A DNA stretch of 64,000 bases from assembly GCF_029027405.1 (NCBI RefSeq), contig NZ_CP093396.1, positions 2,615,497 to 2,679,496 on the forward strand, read 5' to 3'. Positions 17,594-27,866 of the stretch are shown in pieces. The first letter of the stretch is position 1; every line of letters starts with the position of its first letter. This stretch comes from Sulfurimonas sp. (lineage in GTDB: Bacteria > Campylobacterota > Campylobacteria > Campylobacterales > Sulfurimonadaceae). Under the pieces are notes generated by a model. The model was not told the origin of the DNA. It did no database searches and saw nothing but the letters and a program-made list of their open reading frames with translations. Made by a program: the position numbers and the translations under genes.

Positions 17594-19060
17594 GTGCAAA
17601 ATACATCAGGTAAAACACAAAAATTTATCTTAAAACTTTTTCCAGAGATTATGATTAAAGGTTCCTCTGCTAAACGCCAGATGGTCGGTCAACTCTATAA
17701 TAATTTACTAAATATTTTAGAGAGAATTACACCAAACATAAAAGTAAGAAAGTTCTCTGACAAGATAGAAGTAGTTTCTCCTGTTGAAGTTTTACCAGAA
17801 GTAAGACGAAGACTTTTAGACACATCAGGAATAGAGCAAATACTTGAAGCCATACAGTTTGATGATATGGATACACTTGATAAGATAAAAGTAAAAGTTG
17901 GAGAACTTGTTATAGACTCTCTTGAAGGAAAAACCTTTGTAGTGAGAGCAAAACGCAGTGGAAAACATGAGTTTAGTTCAGTTGAGATGGAGCAAACTGT
18001 TGGTGGTTATCTGCTCGCTCATTCAAGTGCCAAAGCCGTAGATCTTAAAAATGCAGAGATTACGGTTCGTATGGAACTCATACAAAACCAACTCAACCTC
18101 ATCACTACAAAATACAAAGGTCTTAGTGGTTTTCCAATCGGTACACAAGGAGATATTTTATCTTTAATGTCGGGTGGATTTGACTCTACTGTGGCATCTT
18201 ACCTTACTATGAAACGCGGTATAAAAACTCACTTTGTATTTTTTAACCTTGGCGGAAATGCTCATGAAATAGGCGTAAAACAAGTCGCACTTTATCTATG
18301 GTCTAAGTTTGGCTCATCTCATAAAGTGAAATTTATTTCTGTACCTTTTGATGATGTTTTAGAAGAGATATTTCGCTCAACACCACCTTCATATATGGGA
18401 GTTACTCTTAAGCGCTTAATGCTCAAAGCATCTGGGAACATTGCAGAGTCTATGGAGATAGATGCTCTTTTAACGGGAGAGAGTGTTGCTCAAGTTTCTA
18501 GTCAAACTCTGCGTAACCTTGCCATAATAGACAAAGCAAGTGATATGCTAATCCTTCGCCCTCTTTCAACTATGAACAAACCAGAGATTATGTCTATAGC
18601 AAACGACATAGGAACTAGACACTTCGCTGAAGCAATGCCTGAGTATTGTGGTGTTATTTCTCAAAACCCTATCACTCATGGCTCTTTTAAACGAATGGAA
18701 AAAGTTGCCAAACAGTTTAACTACGATGTTTTAGATAAGGCAGTCCAAGATGCTAAAAGCATCTATGTTCATGATGTTGTAGATGATGTAGCTAACTTAA
18801 AAGCAGTAGAAGTTATTCAAGACTTAAAAGAAAAAAAATATACAGTTATAGATATTCGCGCAGAAGATGAAACGATAGAGACAAGTTGTGAAACTATCAA
18901 CATACCTTTTCATAGACTAAAATCAGAATTTTCAAAATTACCACAAGATAAAGAGTATCTACTGTATTGTGAAAAAGGTATTATGAGTCAGCTTCATGCT
19001 CAGTACTTAAGAGATGAGTACAAGTGTGAAAATGTAAGAGTTTACAGACCAAAGAATTAA
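17594..19060 (+). CDS. thiI: tRNA 4-thiouridine sulfurtransferase with rhodanese domain
   Basis: 488 residues, the long ThiI form. It has an N-terminal ferredoxin-like/THUMP region (about 1-165), a PP-loop adenylating domain with Ser-Gly-Gly-Phe-Asp-Ser at 193-198, and a C-terminal rhodanese domain whose catalytic Cys459 lies in Leu-Leu-Tyr-Cys-Glu-Lys-Gly. It adenylates U8 of tRNA and transfers sulfur. The long form can also supply sulfur to thiazole synthesis, and thiG is present 21 kb away. The start is GTG with AAGG eight bases upstream. Its -10 box gives a leader of about 20 nt. Confidence 0.95.
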   Translation: MQNTSGKTQKFILKLFPEIMIKGSSAKRQMVGQLYNNLLNILERITPNIKVRKFSDKIEVVSPVEVLPEVRRRLLDTSGIEQILEAIQFDDMDTLDKIKVKVGELVIDSLEGKTFVVRAKRSGKHEFSSVEMEQTVGGYLLAHSSAKAVDLKNAEITVRMELIQNQLNLITTKYKGLSGFPIGTQGDILSLMSGGFDSTVASYLTMKRGIKTHFVFFNLGGNAHEIGVKQVALYLWSKFGSSHKVKFISVPFDDVLEEIFRSTPPSYMGVTLKRLMLKASGNIAESMEIDALLTGESVAQVSSQTLRNLAIIDKASDMLILRPLSTMNKPEIMSIANDIGTRHFAEAMPEYCGVISQNPITHGSFKRMEKVAKQFNYDVLDKAVQDAKSIYVHDVVDDVANLKAVEVIQDLKEKKYTVIDIRAEDETIETSCETINIPFHRLKSEFSKLPQDKEYLLYCEKGIMSQLHAQYLRDEYKCENVRVYRPKN

Positions 19061-19126
19061 AAAATAGTTCAGTAAGAATTAGCTATCATATAGTAATTAA
19101 TTTCGTTAAATAGGATTTATTTATAT

Positions 19127-20203
19127 ATGAAAACTAAATCAACTCAAACAGCTCAACAAAGAACAGATCAAGTAAAGTCATTTCAAGCCGAATTAGAAAT
19201 ACTGCAAGATACAGATGTTGTTGCACTTACTAATGAACAAAATGAAAAGATAAAAAGACACCACCAAAACCTTTTATCTAGCTACTCTTTAGAGTTTGAC
19301 ATAGATACAAGTAAAAATGAAAAACAGCTTAGTCTTGGCATGAAAATAGTTTCATTTTTAGCGGCTCTTGGATTGGCTTTTAGTATATTTTTTCTATTTT
19401 TACAGTTTTGGGGAAGTTTTAGCGAAAGTACACAAGTTTTCATTCTTATTTTTACTCCAACTATTTTACTTTTTGCTACCTACTACCTATCAAAGCAACA
19501 TAACAAAGACTACTATACAAAGATTTCAGCCCTACTTACTTTTACTACATTTGTTTTAAATCTATCTATGCTTGGTCAAATATTTAACATCACACCATCA
19601 CCAAATGCTTTTTTTGTATGGTCACTATTTGCTTTTTTACTAGCTTATGCTTTAAATGCTAGACTACTTTTAGGAGTAGGAATCATATTCTTTTCATTTT
19701 TCTTATCAGCAAAAGTTGGAGTTTGGGGCGGAGCTTATTGGATTAACTTCTCAAATCATCCTGAAAACTTTTTTCCAGTTGCTTTGATTTTATTTTTACT
19801 CTCTTTTATAAATCATTCCAAACACACAAATTTTGATGTAGTATATAGATATTTTTCTATGTTTTTATTTTTCCTACCTGTTTTAATCCTCTCAAACTAC
19901 TCCTCCATAAGTTATATAAATATGGACAAAGATTTCTTAGAAGGATTTTACCAACTTGTAGGATTTGGCTTTAGTGCTTTTGCCATCTTCATTGGTATAA
20001 AAAAAGGTTTATCAGAAGTTACAAATATGGGAAATATCTTTTTTGTTATTTTTCTTTATACAAAATTTTACAACTGGTGGTGGGATTGGATGCCAAAATA
20101 TGTCTTCTTTTTAATCATAGGCGTAAGTGCTGTTTTCATACTTATGATACTTAAAAAATTTAGAAATGAGTTGCTAAAAAATACACAGGAAAAAATATCA
20201 TGA
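19127..20203 (+). CDS. DUF4401/DUF2157-like polytopic membrane protein
   Basis: 358 residues. A soluble N-terminal region of about 65 residues, rich in Gln, Glu and Lys, precedes some nine or ten membrane helices from residue 70 to the end. The pattern fits the DUF2157/DUF4401 group of bacterial membrane proteins with no assigned function; I recognise the layout rather than a catalytic motif. The ATG has AGGA ten bases upstream. The stop overlaps the start of the next gene by 4 nt (ATGA), so both are one operon and probably one complex. Confidence 0.7.
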   Translation: MKTKSTQTAQQRTDQVKSFQAELEILQDTDVVALTNEQNEKIKRHHQNLLSSYSLEFDIDTSKNEKQLSLGMKIVSFLAALGLAFSIFFLFLQFWGSFSESTQVFILIFTPTILLFATYYLSKQHNKDYYTKISALLTFTTFVLNLSMLGQIFNITPSPNAFFVWSLFAFLLAYALNARLLLGVGIIFFSFFLSAKVGVWGGAYWINFSNHPENFFPVALILFLLSFINHSKHTNFDVVYRYFSMFLFFLPVLILSNYSSISYINMDKDFLEGFYQLVGFGFSAFAIFIGIKKGLSEVTNMGNIFFVIFLYTKFYNWWWDWMPKYVFFLIIGVSAVFILMILKKFRNELLKNTQEKIS

Positions 20204-21018
20204 AAATATTAAAACCTTCTTTTAAGCTTTTTGCAGCAGCTTTTGCATTATTGATTTTGACTAACATTGTTGTACTTCTTGGCATCTACCTTAACAGATC
20301 TGGCGACACAACATCTGAGGCGATACTAACGCAAAGAGAGCTTGAAGTACCATATTATATGGACAAAGAGAACAATAGCATATCTCTTAAAATTGTATAT
20401 AGAAATATAAATAAAGTAAACAATTCATATTATAATAATTATAATGATTGGCTAGACCTTATTAAACTAAAAGAGTTAGGCTTCGATACAGATAAATATT
20501 TGACTTCTAAAAAGAATGCAAACAAACCAACTAAAGAAGTCTTTGTAGTTCTAGAATATAATGGCGAATCATATAAAAATTCTTTAAAATTAGCAGAAGA
20601 AACATTCGCAAAAAAAGAAGCTTTATACAATGCTGATAAGAGCAAGCAAAGAGCTTATAAAAGTGCCAAAAATGGCCTTACTCGTGAACAAACATCAGCA
20701 TCTAGACTTTTTGCGATAGATGCAGGTTTAGACTATGATGTATTAAGACAAAAGTACACCAACAAAGCCAATTTCATTATAGTTAAAGGACTTGTAAAAA
20801 TCTATATCGAGTATAAAAAGAAAATAATATATGGCTATATTCAACAACTTCACATACAAAATATTCATCTGCCTTATGAATTTAAGCATCTTTTAAAAAA
20901 TGTAGAACCAATAGACAAATATAATGAGGAACAAAATACCTATCCAAGCTACAAAGTAGGAGTAAAATATGGAAGTAGCTTTGAACCGTGGATTACTTCT
21001 TTGAAATATATTAATTAG
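20200..21018 (+). CDS. Membrane-anchored protein, DUF4824-like
   Basis: 272 residues with one N-terminal membrane helix (about 9-31) and an extracytoplasmic domain. A conserved-looking opening is Leu-Thr-Gln-Arg-Glu-Leu followed by Trp-Leu-Asp and Leu-Gly-Phe-Asp. The family call to DUF4824 is from memory of this pattern and is tentative. It is translationally coupled by ATGA to the polytopic DUF gene upstream. This pair recurs in Campylobacterota and Gammaproteobacteria without known function. No enzyme motif seen. Confidence 0.6.
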   Translation: MKILKPSFKLFAAAFALLILTNIVVLLGIYLNRSGDTTSEAILTQRELEVPYYMDKENNSISLKIVYRNINKVNNSYYNNYNDWLDLIKLKELGFDTDKYLTSKKNANKPTKEVFVVLEYNGESYKNSLKLAEETFAKKEALYNADKSKQRAYKSAKNGLTREQTSASRLFAIDAGLDYDVLRQKYTNKANFIIVKGLVKIYIEYKKKIIYGYIQQLHIQNIHLPYEFKHLLKNVEPIDKYNEEQNTYPSYKVGVKYGSSFEPWITSLKYIN

Positions 21019-21187
21019 GATTTATCTGTATCTTGAATATCTAAAAAATGTTGGTATGAAAAAAGCTTACTTTGATAGATACTCTCAAATCAGTATTGCT
21101 AAAAAAACTTGGAGTAACTTCTGCTTTAGTTGCTTTCAACATTAAAAATTTGAAATTTGTCACCTGACCCTAAGGATAAAAAGAAAT
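21019..21187. other. Intergenic stretch, possible end of an old mobile element
   Basis: No credible gene. A short open frame around 21040-21145 encodes about 35 residues of no known family. The segment TTTGTCACCTGACCCTAAGG near 21155-21175 resembles the flanks of REP-associated/IS200-type transposase copies I have seen elsewhere; that is a weak impression. The uppP ribosome site AAGGA lies at its end. Confidence 0.25.
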
Positions 21188-21961
21188 ATGAATATTTATG
21201 ACTCAGTAATTTTAGGTATTATCGAAGGGTTTACGGAGTTTTTACCCATTTCTTCTACAGGGCACTTAATTGTTGCTAGTGAATTTTTAGGGATAGAACA
21301 AACTTCAGTAACAAAAGCCTTTTCGGTAATCATACAATTTGCTGCAATTTTAGCTGTTTTTTTTAATTATAAAGATAAATTTACTATTGGTAAAATCTCA
21401 TTATGGACAAAAGTTTTTATTGCTTTTATTCCTATTGGGGCAGTTGGTTTTGTATTTTCTTCACAAATAAAAGCACTATTTAGTATTAATATTGTTGCTG
21501 TAATGTTTATAGTAGGAGGCATTGTTTTTTTAATAGTTGAGAAATTCTTCATAAAAGAGCATAGCTCTAAAACTATAACTGATGTAGAAAAGATAAGTAC
21601 AAAACAAGCTATGATAATTGGTGTAGCACAAGTATTTGCTCTTATACCTGGAACAAGTAGAGCTGGTTCTACTATCATCGGAGCTTTACTTCTTAACATA
21701 AGTAGAAAAGCAAGTGCAGAGTTTAGTTTTTTACTTGCTTTTCCTGTCATGAGTGCTGTAACAGCCTATGACATATTAAAACATTATCATGAGTTTAATG
21801 ATGCAAATATTATTACTTTAGTGGTTGGTTTTGTGGTTTCATTTTTAGTTGCTCTCATAACTATAAAACTATTTTTAAAATTTTTAGAAAAATTCACCTT
21901 TGTTGCTTTTGGAATATATCGCATATTTTTTGGAATTTTATTACTAATTGTTTTTAATTAA
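21188..21961 (+). CDS. uppP: Undecaprenyl-diphosphate phosphatase
   Basis: 257 residues, eight membrane helices, BacA/UppP family. Both signatures are present: [14 protein letters not shown] near residue 14, and Pro-Gly-Thr-Ser-Arg-Ala-Gly-Ser-Thr near 155. It recycles the C55-PP lipid carrier on the periplasmic face for peptidoglycan and O-antigen synthesis, and confers bacitracin tolerance. The start has AAGGA upstream. It appears monocistronic and is followed by a perfect hairpin. Confidence 0.96.
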   Translation: MNIYDSVILGIIEGFTEFLPISSTGHLIVASEFLGIEQTSVTKAFSVIIQFAAILAVFFNYKDKFTIGKISLWTKVFIAFIPIGAVGFVFSSQIKALFSINIVAVMFIVGGIVFLIVEKFFIKEHSSKTITDVEKISTKQAMIIGVAQVFALIPGTSRAGSTIIGALLLNISRKASAEFSFLLAFPVMSAVTAYDILKHYHEFNDANIITLVVGFVVSFLVALITIKLFLKFLEKFTFVAFGIYRIFFGILLLIVFN

Positions 21962-21982
21962 AATGGAATAGTATTTGCTATT

Positions 21983-22010
21983 TCTCCTTTAATATTATTG
22001 TTAAAGGAGA
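21983..22010 (+). promoter_or_regulatory. 10-bp hairpin that buries a Shine-Dalgarno sequence
   Basis: TCTCCTTTAA (21983-21992) pairs perfectly with TTAAAGGAGA (22001-22010) around an 8-nt loop. The 3' arm is the AAAGGAGA ribosome site of the 30-codon ORF starting at 22015. There is no T-tract, so a pure terminator is less likely. It could be a translational switch or thermosensor, or a bidirectional terminator of uppP and rdgB. The first reading is inference. Confidence 0.45.
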
Positions 22011-22014
22011 TATT

Positions 22015-22107
22015 ATGCAAACTATTAGCAGATATAATGCCCATTTACATACTTTTTTACAAAAATTGGAGTTTTCTTTTTATGCTCTAAGTCGCAAATT
22101 TTTATAA
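22015..22107 (+). CDS. Possible 30-residue small protein
   Basis: ATG at 22015 lies 4 nt after AAAGGAGA, one of the strongest ribosome sites in the window, and opens a 30-codon frame (Met-Gln-Thr-Ile-Ser-Arg, ending Arg-Lys-Phe-Leu). The last 6 nt overlap the 3' end of convergent rdgB. The peptide is amphipathic, basic and aromatic, with no family. It may be real, or the hairpin may be a terminator that mimics a ribosome site by chance. Confidence 0.4.
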   Translation: MQTISRYNAHLHTFLQKLEFSFYALSRKFL

Positions 22108-22689
22108 AGTTTGTAAGATTTTTTTAGCAAGGCTTAAAGCTTTAGCTCTATGAGATAAACTTTTTTTAATCTCTTCATCTAATTCACCCAAAGTTTTATC
22201 GTATCCTAGTGGAATAAACATAGGGTCATATCCAAAACCACCATCACCCTTCGCCTCAGCGTGTGCCGTACCATACATCCAACCATGAACACAATATTCA
22301 TAACCTTTTGTAACAATCGCTATGGCTGCTGTATAGTGAGCAGGTGAAGATTTAGCACCTTTAATTTTTATATCATTTATCAACTTATACAAATTATCTT
22401 TATCATTTGCATCTACTCCTGCATGTCTTGCACTATAGATGCCAGGCTTTCCGTCAAGGATATCTACACTTATCCCACTATCATCCGCTACAACAATTGC
22501 TTCTTCATCTCCAAGCACTTTAAAAACTGCTCTTGCTTTTATAAGTGCGTTTTCTTTGAAAGTATCTCCATCTTCAACTATTTCAAATTCTTTTATCAGT
22601 TCATTATATGCAACTACTTCATAATCTTCACATAATGCTTTTATTTCTCTTACTTTACCTTTATTAGATGTAGCTAAAACTAATTTCAA
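22102..22689 (-). CDS. rdgB: XTP/dITP diphosphatase
   Basis: 195 residues, HAM1/RdgB family. The N-terminus Leu-Ala-Thr-Ser-Asn-Lys-Gly-Lys (substrate loop) and the block Asp-Asp-Ser-Gly-Ile-Ser-Val-Asp with Gly-Lys-Pro-Gly-Ile-Tyr-Ser-Ala-Arg are intact, as is the C-terminal Ser-His-Arg-Ala. It hydrolyses non-canonical purine triphosphates (XTP, ITP, dITP) to monophosphates and so guards DNA and RNA from deaminated purines. The start is TTG with AAGGA upstream. Monocistronic, divergent from the MFS gene. Confidence 0.95.
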   Translation of the reverse strand: MKLVLATSNKGKVREIKALCEDYEVVAYNELIKEFEIVEDGDTFKENALIKARAVFKVLGDEEAIVVADDSGISVDILDGKPGIYSARHAGVDANDKDNLYKLINDIKIKGAKSSPAHYTAAIAIVTKGYEYCVHGWMYGTAHAEAKGDGGFGYDPMFIPLGYDKTLGELDEEIKKSLSHRAKALSLAKKILQTL

Positions 22690-22767
22690 TATTTTTTCCT
22701 TATACTAAATGTAATGATTTTTTATATATACTCTTGAAATTATATACTAAATTTACTAAGGCAACAC

Positions 22768-24084
22768 ATGTTTAAAAAAGTTTTTCCACTGTCTGCAATA
22801 CTCTCACTTAGATTTCTAGGTCTTTTTTTAGTTTTACCTGTTATCTCCATATATGCTCTTGAACTTGAAGGCTCAACTCCTATGCTTGTTGGAGTTGTAG
22901 TTGGTGGGTACGCTTTAACTCAGGCAATCTTTCAAGTTCCTTTTGGAACAATGAGTGACAAAATAGGGCGTAAACCAACTCTTTTAGTTGGTCTTCTTAT
23001 CTTTTTTGTTGGCTCACTTATCTGTGCATATTCAACTGATATATACACTCTAATGTTTGGTAGATTTCTTCAAGGTGCTGGAGCAATTGGTTCTGTTATA
23101 ACTGCAATGATTTCTGATTTAGTTGAAGAAGAGATTCGTGGTAAAGCAATGGCTATCATGGGAGGCTCTATCGCTATGAGTTTTGCACTTGCTATGGGAC
23201 TTGGTCCAGTTATAGGTGCTGCCTATGGTGTTGATACCCTTTTTATCATAACTGCTGTTTTATCTATCTTAGCTATCGCTATTCTTTTTACAAAAGTTCC
23301 AACACCTCCGCGTATTAAACATATTTATCACGGTGTTGTAAAAACTTCAGATATTTTAAAAGACTCAAATCTTCTAAATATGATTATAATAAACGCTATG
23401 CAAAAAGGTCTTATGACAGCTGCTTTTGTTCTTATTCCTATTATTCTTACTAGCGATGCTTTTGCTTGGGAAAAGTCTGACTTATACATGGCATATCTTC
23501 CTGCTATGGTTCTTGGTCTTATCGCTATGGGACCAGCGGCAGTATTTGGTGAAAAGTACAACAAACCAAAACAAATATTTTTAATCTCTATTGTTCTCTT
23601 CATTGGAGCTTTTTTAACTATGGGTCTTACAACAAACAGTACTATGTTCATAGTTGGTGTTTCAATGTTCTTTATAGCTTTTAATATGATGGAACCTTTA
23701 GTTCAATCAATGATAACAAAGTTTGCAAAAGTTCATCAAAAAGGTGCAGCCTTAGGTATTTCTAACTCTATCGCTTATTTTGCTACTTTTGTAGGTGGTA
23801 CTTTTACAGGTTTAATGCTCGATATTAGCGATAGGCAAACCATTGGCATCTCTATTGCCGTAACTGCTACTATTTGGTTGCTATGGACTCTAAGATTACA
23901 AAATCCAATAAAACACTCGCATCTATACTTATCTCAAGATAGCGTAGATGCAACTAAACTTGAAGAATTAGAACATGAGCATATCGCAGAATGGTATATA
24001 AATGAAAATGAAAAGCTTATAGTTATTAAATATGTGACTTCCGCTATAAGTAAAGATGAGTTAAAAGCAAAAATATCTTTATAA
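22768..24084 (+). CDS. Major Facilitator Superfamily transporter
   Basis: 438 residues with twelve membrane helices and a C-terminal cytosolic tail of about 60 residues. The A-motif Gly-Thr-Met-Ser-Asp-Lys-Ile-Gly-Arg-Lys-Pro lies between helices 2 and 3, and helix 5 carries the antiporter-type Gly-Pro-Val-Ile-Gly motif. It belongs to the drug:proton antiporter DHA1-like group (YajR-like by its tail, which has the length of a small ferredoxin-fold domain). Substrate unknown. The start ATG has AAGG upstream and TATACT about 20 bp earlier. Confidence 0.9.
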   Translation: MFKKVFPLSAILSLRFLGLFLVLPVISIYALELEGSTPMLVGVVVGGYALTQAIFQVPFGTMSDKIGRKPTLLVGLLIFFVGSLICAYSTDIYTLMFGRFLQGAGAIGSVITAMISDLVEEEIRGKAMAIMGGSIAMSFALAMGLGPVIGAAYGVDTLFIITAVLSILAIAILFTKVPTPPRIKHIYHGVVKTSDILKDSNLLNMIIINAMQKGLMTAAFVLIPIILTSDAFAWEKSDLYMAYLPAMVLGLIAMGPAAVFGEKYNKPKQIFLISIVLFIGAFLTMGLTTNSTMFIVGVSMFFIAFNMMEPLVQSMITKFAKVHQKGAALGISNSIAYFATFVGGTFTGLMLDISDRQTIGISIAVTATIWLLWTLRLQNPIKHSHLYLSQDSVDATKLEELEHEHIAEWYINENEKLIVIKYVTSAISKDELKAKISL

Positions 24085-24145
24085 GCTTTTAACCCTACAC
24101 TCTTTTCACACTTTTTTTTTGTATCTTCTTACAAAGGGATACATT

Positions 24146-24322
24146 ATGAATGACCTAACTATTGAATATCTTTTAAATTATGGCGAAATAACTGCTCAAA
24201 AAGATAAAAAAATTGAAATGCAATTTTTAGATGAATTTGGTGAAGGAAAAACAAATGAAGATGAAATTATTCAAAATCTCATCTTTACTTGCGAAGAGGG
24301 TGTTGATTATACAAAAATATAA
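24146..24322 (+). CDS. Small acidic hypothetical protein
   Basis: 58 residues when started at ATG 24146, which has AAGGG 5 nt upstream; an earlier ATG at 24119 has none. The product is acidic and soluble with no membrane segment (Met-Asn-Asp-Leu-Thr-Ile-Glu, many Asp/Glu). No family recognised. It sits between the MFS gene and convergent infC and is probably expressed from its own promoter. Confidence 0.6.
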   Translation: MNDLTIEYLLNYGEITAQKDKKIEMQFLDEFGEGKTNEDEIIQNLIFTCEEGVDYTKI

Positions 24323-24338
24323 CAGTACTTCTTAAGGA

Positions 24339-24854
24339 CTACTTTTGAGGAGTCACATACATATTGAAGTAACGACCTTCGAATTTTGGTGGTTTTTCCA
24401 TAACACCAATATCTTCAACCATTGGCCAAACTCTTAAAAGAACTTCTTTTCCAGCTTCTGGATGTGCCATTTCACGACCTCTTAAAAATACACGGAACTT
24501 AACATGAAAACCTTTTTCTAAAAATTCTCTTGCATGTTTAACTTTATAAGCTACATCATTTTCAGCGATTTTAACAGATAATTTTATCTCTTTAACAACT
24601 ATTTTTACTTGATTTTTTCTCTGCTCTTTGAGTTTTTTCTCTTCTTGGTATCTGTATTTACCATAGTCCATAATTTTTGCAACTGGTGGTTTTGCACCTG
24701 GAGCTATTAAAACTAAATCTAGTCCTAACTCATTTGCCTTACTCATAGCTTCATCAGTAGAAATAATTCCTAAAGACTCTCCTCCATCTATATTGCAACG
24801 CAGTTCATCAACACGGATATCGTCATTCATTATTACACGATCTTTTTTAGTCAA
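24339..24854 (-). CDS. infC: Translation initiation factor IF-3
   Basis: 171 residues, normal length. The N-domain has Met-Asn-Asp-Asp-Ile-Arg-Val and Arg-Cys-Asn-Ile-Asp-Gly-Gly; the C-domain has Lys-Glu-Ile-Lys-Leu-Ser and ends Phe-Glu-Gly-Arg-Tyr. It binds the 30S subunit and checks initiator tRNA pairing. The start is TTG, overlapping the thrS stop as TTGA, with GAGGT seven bases upstream. Rare infC starts are used for autoregulation in other bacteria (AUU in E. coli). The usual partners rpmI and rplT are 22 kb away. Confidence 0.96.
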   Translation of the reverse strand: MTKKDRVIMNDDIRVDELRCNIDGGESLGIISTDEAMSKANELGLDLVLIAPGAKPPVAKIMDYGKYRYQEEKKLKEQRKNQVKIVVKEIKLSVKIAENDVAYKVKHAREFLEKGFHVKFRVFLRGREMAHPEAGKEVLLRVWPMVEDIGVMEKPPKFEGRYFNMYVTPQK

Positions 24855-26659
24855 AAATTTACCTCATTTATTTTAGTTTGTATAAGCTTTAAAAATTCAT
24901 CTTCGCTTAGATTGTATTGCTCTCTAGTTCTTCTATCACGAATCGCAACAGTTTTACCTTCAACCTCTTCATCACCTATGATAACAAGCATAGGAACTCT
25001 TGTTTTTTCTGCTATTCTAATTCTCTTATTTAAAGAATCGTTCTTGTTGTATATCTCACTATCGGCATTTATGTCAATAAGTTTATCTGATAGTTCCTTA
25101 GCATAAGCATTGTGCGTATCAGCTATTGGCACAATAGCAACTTGTGTTGGAGCTATAAACATTGGGAACTCCCCAGCATAATGTTCCGTTAATATACCAA
25201 TAAAACGCTCAAAAGAACCTAAAATTGCTCTGTGAATCATTACTGGCTGTATTTTATCATTATTTTCGCCATTATACTCAAGTTTAAATCTTTCAGGTAG
25301 ATTAAAATCTAACTGAATGGTTCCACATTGCCATTCACGACCTATGGCATCTGTGATTTTAATGTCGATTTTTGGACCATAAAATGCACCTCCACCTTCA
25401 TCAATCTCATAAGCTAAAGAGTTTTTATCCATTGCATTTTTAAGTGCCTGAGTAGACACTTCCCAAGCTTCATCACTTCCAACTGCTTTTTCTGGCTTAG
25501 TTGAAATCATCATTTTATAATCAAATTCAAAAGTAGTCATAATTTTATCTACAAAATCAACAACTTCTATGATTTGTTCTTCAATCTGCTCTGTTGTACA
25601 AAAAATATGTGCATCATCTTGTGTAAACTCACGAACTCTAAATAAACCATGTAAAGCACCAGTAAATTCGTGACGATGAACTACCCCATATTCAAAATAT
25701 TTTATTGGCAAATCTCTGTAAGAATGAAGCTCATTTTCATATACTTTAATATGCCCAACACAGTTCATAGGTTTAATCCCAAACTCTAATTCATCTATAT
25801 TTGTGAAATACATATTTTCACCGTAGTTTTGATAATGACCTGAAGTTTTCCATAAATCACTTCTTAGCATCTCTGGTCCACGAACTGGCTCATAACCGCG
25901 TTTACGGTGTGCTTTATAAAGAAGGTTCTCTAATCTTGCACGAAGTCTCCCACCAGCAGGAAGCCAGATAGGAAAACCTGCTCCAACTTCTTCACGGAAA
26001 GTGAAAAGTTTCATCTCTGCACCAATCTTTCTATGATCACGCTTTGCAGCTTGGGCTAACATCGTCATATGAGCTTTAAGTGATTCTTTATCTGCAAATG
26101 CTATGCCATATATACGAGTTAGCATTTCGTTTTTAGAATCTCCGCCAAGATAAGCACCAGATATTTTAGTTAGTTTAAAATATCTGATAAGCCCAATAGA
26201 TGGCAAATGAGGGCCGCGACAAAGGTCTTCAAACTCACCTTGTTTATAGATGCTAACTGTATCATCAGGAATTCTATCCATTACAGCCAATTTTAAATGG
26301 TCATCTTTAAACTTTTCTTTTGCTTCATCCATAGATATAGAATACTTTTCTATTTTATATTTTTTCTTAGCAAAAAAAAGCATCTGTTTTTCTATCTTTT
26401 TAAGGTCACCCTCACCTATCTCTGAGTCTGTTTTAAAGTCGTAGTAAAAACCCTCTTTTACCGTTGGTCCAACATAAAAAAGAGCATCTGGGTAGAGTGA
26501 CTTAATAGCTTGAGCCATTAAGTGTGCTGTTGAGTGACGAAGAACTTTTAAAGCATCCTCTGAGTTGTCAAGATGAATCTGCTCACCTTCAAACCCAAAT
26601 TCTTGGGCAGTTTGTAAATCAATAATTTCATCATTGTGTTTTATAGCGATTGCATTCAC
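24851..26659 (-). CDS. thrS: Threonine--tRNA ligase
   Basis: 602 residues, a class II synthetase slightly shorter than the E. coli enzyme because the N-terminal TGS domain is reduced or absent. An N-terminal editing domain carries the His-rich motifs (His-Ser-Thr-Ala-His-Leu near residue 40). The catalytic core has motif 2 (Phe-Glu-Tyr-Gly-Val-Val-His-Arg) and motif 3 (Gly-Ser-Phe-Glu-Arg-Phe). The anticodon-binding domain is C-terminal. The start is GTG. It is coupled to infC by the TTGA overlap and follows the Wadjet operon by 50 bp on the same strand, so its own promoter must lie in that gap or inside jetD. Confidence 0.96.
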   Translation of the reverse strand: MNAIAIKHNDEIIDLQTAQEFGFEGEQIHLDNSEDALKVLRHSTAHLMAQAIKSLYPDALFYVGPTVKEGFYYDFKTDSEIGEGDLKKIEKQMLFFAKKKYKIEKYSISMDEAKEKFKDDHLKLAVMDRIPDDTVSIYKQGEFEDLCRGPHLPSIGLIRYFKLTKISGAYLGGDSKNEMLTRIYGIAFADKESLKAHMTMLAQAAKRDHRKIGAEMKLFTFREEVGAGFPIWLPAGGRLRARLENLLYKAHRKRGYEPVRGPEMLRSDLWKTSGHYQNYGENMYFTNIDELEFGIKPMNCVGHIKVYENELHSYRDLPIKYFEYGVVHRHEFTGALHGLFRVREFTQDDAHIFCTTEQIEEQIIEVVDFVDKIMTTFEFDYKMMISTKPEKAVGSDEAWEVSTQALKNAMDKNSLAYEIDEGGGAFYGPKIDIKITDAIGREWQCGTIQLDFNLPERFKLEYNGENNDKIQPVMIHRAILGSFERFIGILTEHYAGEFPMFIAPTQVAIVPIADTHNAYAKELSDKLIDINADSEIYNKNDSLNKRIRIAEKTRVPMLVIIGDEEVEGKTVAIRDRRTREQYNLSEDEFLKLIQTKINEVNF

Positions 26660-26709
26660 TTGTGTATAATCCTCATAATACTTTTTTGATATAATGCCTA
26701 AAAATTGCT

Positions 26710-27864
26710 TTAAAGCCGATTAGCTAGGGAGTTTATAATATACTCAAATCCTATCCTTTCTTGCTCTAACCTAAAATTTCCAATGTTATCAAACATATTT
26801 TTTTCTTCAACAGTAAGATTTATTAACTTCTTGCATGTCGTAGCTTTTACCTCAACACCAAAATACTCGAAGTTATCTTTTGTCTGCTTATCCATCAAAA
26901 TAGAAACTGTACCTTTAAAGTAGCCTCTTACTTGTGAGAGAATAGCAAAACCATCACTATCTATATCTCCCCAATAAAAAATTTCTTTTTCGTGAAGCCA
27001 TTTTACATCTCTTAAAACCTCTACACCATAGCCATTTCCAAAGATTACCATAGAGTTTTTTAATGGAGGAAAGGATAAAGTAGTTATCTTATTTTCAACT
27101 ATATATATGTATTTACATGTAGGGTATAGATGCTTAAATTCATCTATATTTAGAGATATATCACTCAAGCCACCTATGGTTTGAGAACTATCTAAGATTC
27201 TAAATCTTATTGTTGGTAGTGGGTATTTTAGATAGTATTTCTTCTCAAAACCATAGTTTGAGAGTGTAGTTATATCCGTATTTACATTATCTTGATTTAG
27301 TAAAATAGTTAAAAGTTTGTCCAATATCTTTTTATACTTTTCTATAAATTTTGTATCAATATTTTTTATTGATAGTTCTCTTATATAGATATTTGGACGA
27401 GGGTTTATTATGAAAAAGTTACATACACTAAAGAGTTTATTCCAAACATCATTATAGTCTAGCACTAAAAATGGTTTTGCAAGTAGCAGTTTTTTTAAGC
27501 TAGGATATTTAGTAATAATCATCTCATAATTTTTTACAAACCGACTAAACTCATCACTTTTTTTGATAAAATCTAAAAATATATCTTTATCTTTAAACAC
27601 AACAGATACAGGAAGTCTTTGTAAACCAATAGTTTTAAAATTAAACTCTTTATAAATAAGTTCTAAACTCTCTTTTTGTAAAAGGTTCAGTTCGTCTATG
27701 ATGATAGAAAAACTGTATTGAAGGTCACTTTGTTTTAATCTTTTAAGCTTTATCTCTAGTGGAAAAAGTTCACTATCGTGCATAAAATCTAAAAATAACT
27801 TTCCGCTTTCATATATCTTTAAAGCTTTTGAAAAAACCTCTTTTTTATCGTAAAACTTTGCCAC
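26710..27864 (-). CDS. jetD: Wadjet protein JetD, topoisomerase VI-like nuclease
   Basis: 384 residues with the DUF3322 then DUF2220 layout of JetD. Residues about 161-174 read Arg-Glu-Leu-Ser-Ile-Lys-Asn-Ile-Asp-Thr-Lys-Phe-Ile-Glu, a family hallmark. The Toprim core has Val-Glu-Asn (Glu257) and Gly-Asp-Ile-Asp-Ser-Asp-Gly (Asp300, Asp302), the metal-binding residues needed for cleavage. In known Wadjet systems JetD cuts small circular plasmids extruded by the JetABC motor. It is the last gene of the operon, 2 nt after jetC. All catalytic residues are present, so the nuclease looks active. Confidence 0.93.
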   Translation of the reverse strand: MAKFYDKKEVFSKALKIYESGKLFLDFMHDSELFPLEIKLKRLKQSDLQYSFSIIIDELNLLQKESLELIYKEFNFKTIGLQRLPVSVVFKDKDIFLDFIKKSDEFSRFVKNYEMIITKYPSLKKLLLAKPFLVLDYNDVWNKLFSVCNFFIINPRPNIYIRELSIKNIDTKFIEKYKKILDKLLTILLNQDNVNTDITTLSNYGFEKKYYLKYPLPTIRFRILDSSQTIGGLSDISLNIDEFKHLYPTCKYIYIVENKITTLSFPPLKNSMVIFGNGYGVEVLRDVKWLHEKEIFYWGDIDSDGFAILSQVRGYFKGTVSILMDKQTKDNFEYFGVEVKATTCKKLINLTVEEKNMFDNIGNFRLEQERIGFEYIINSLANRL

Positions 27865-27866
27865 TT

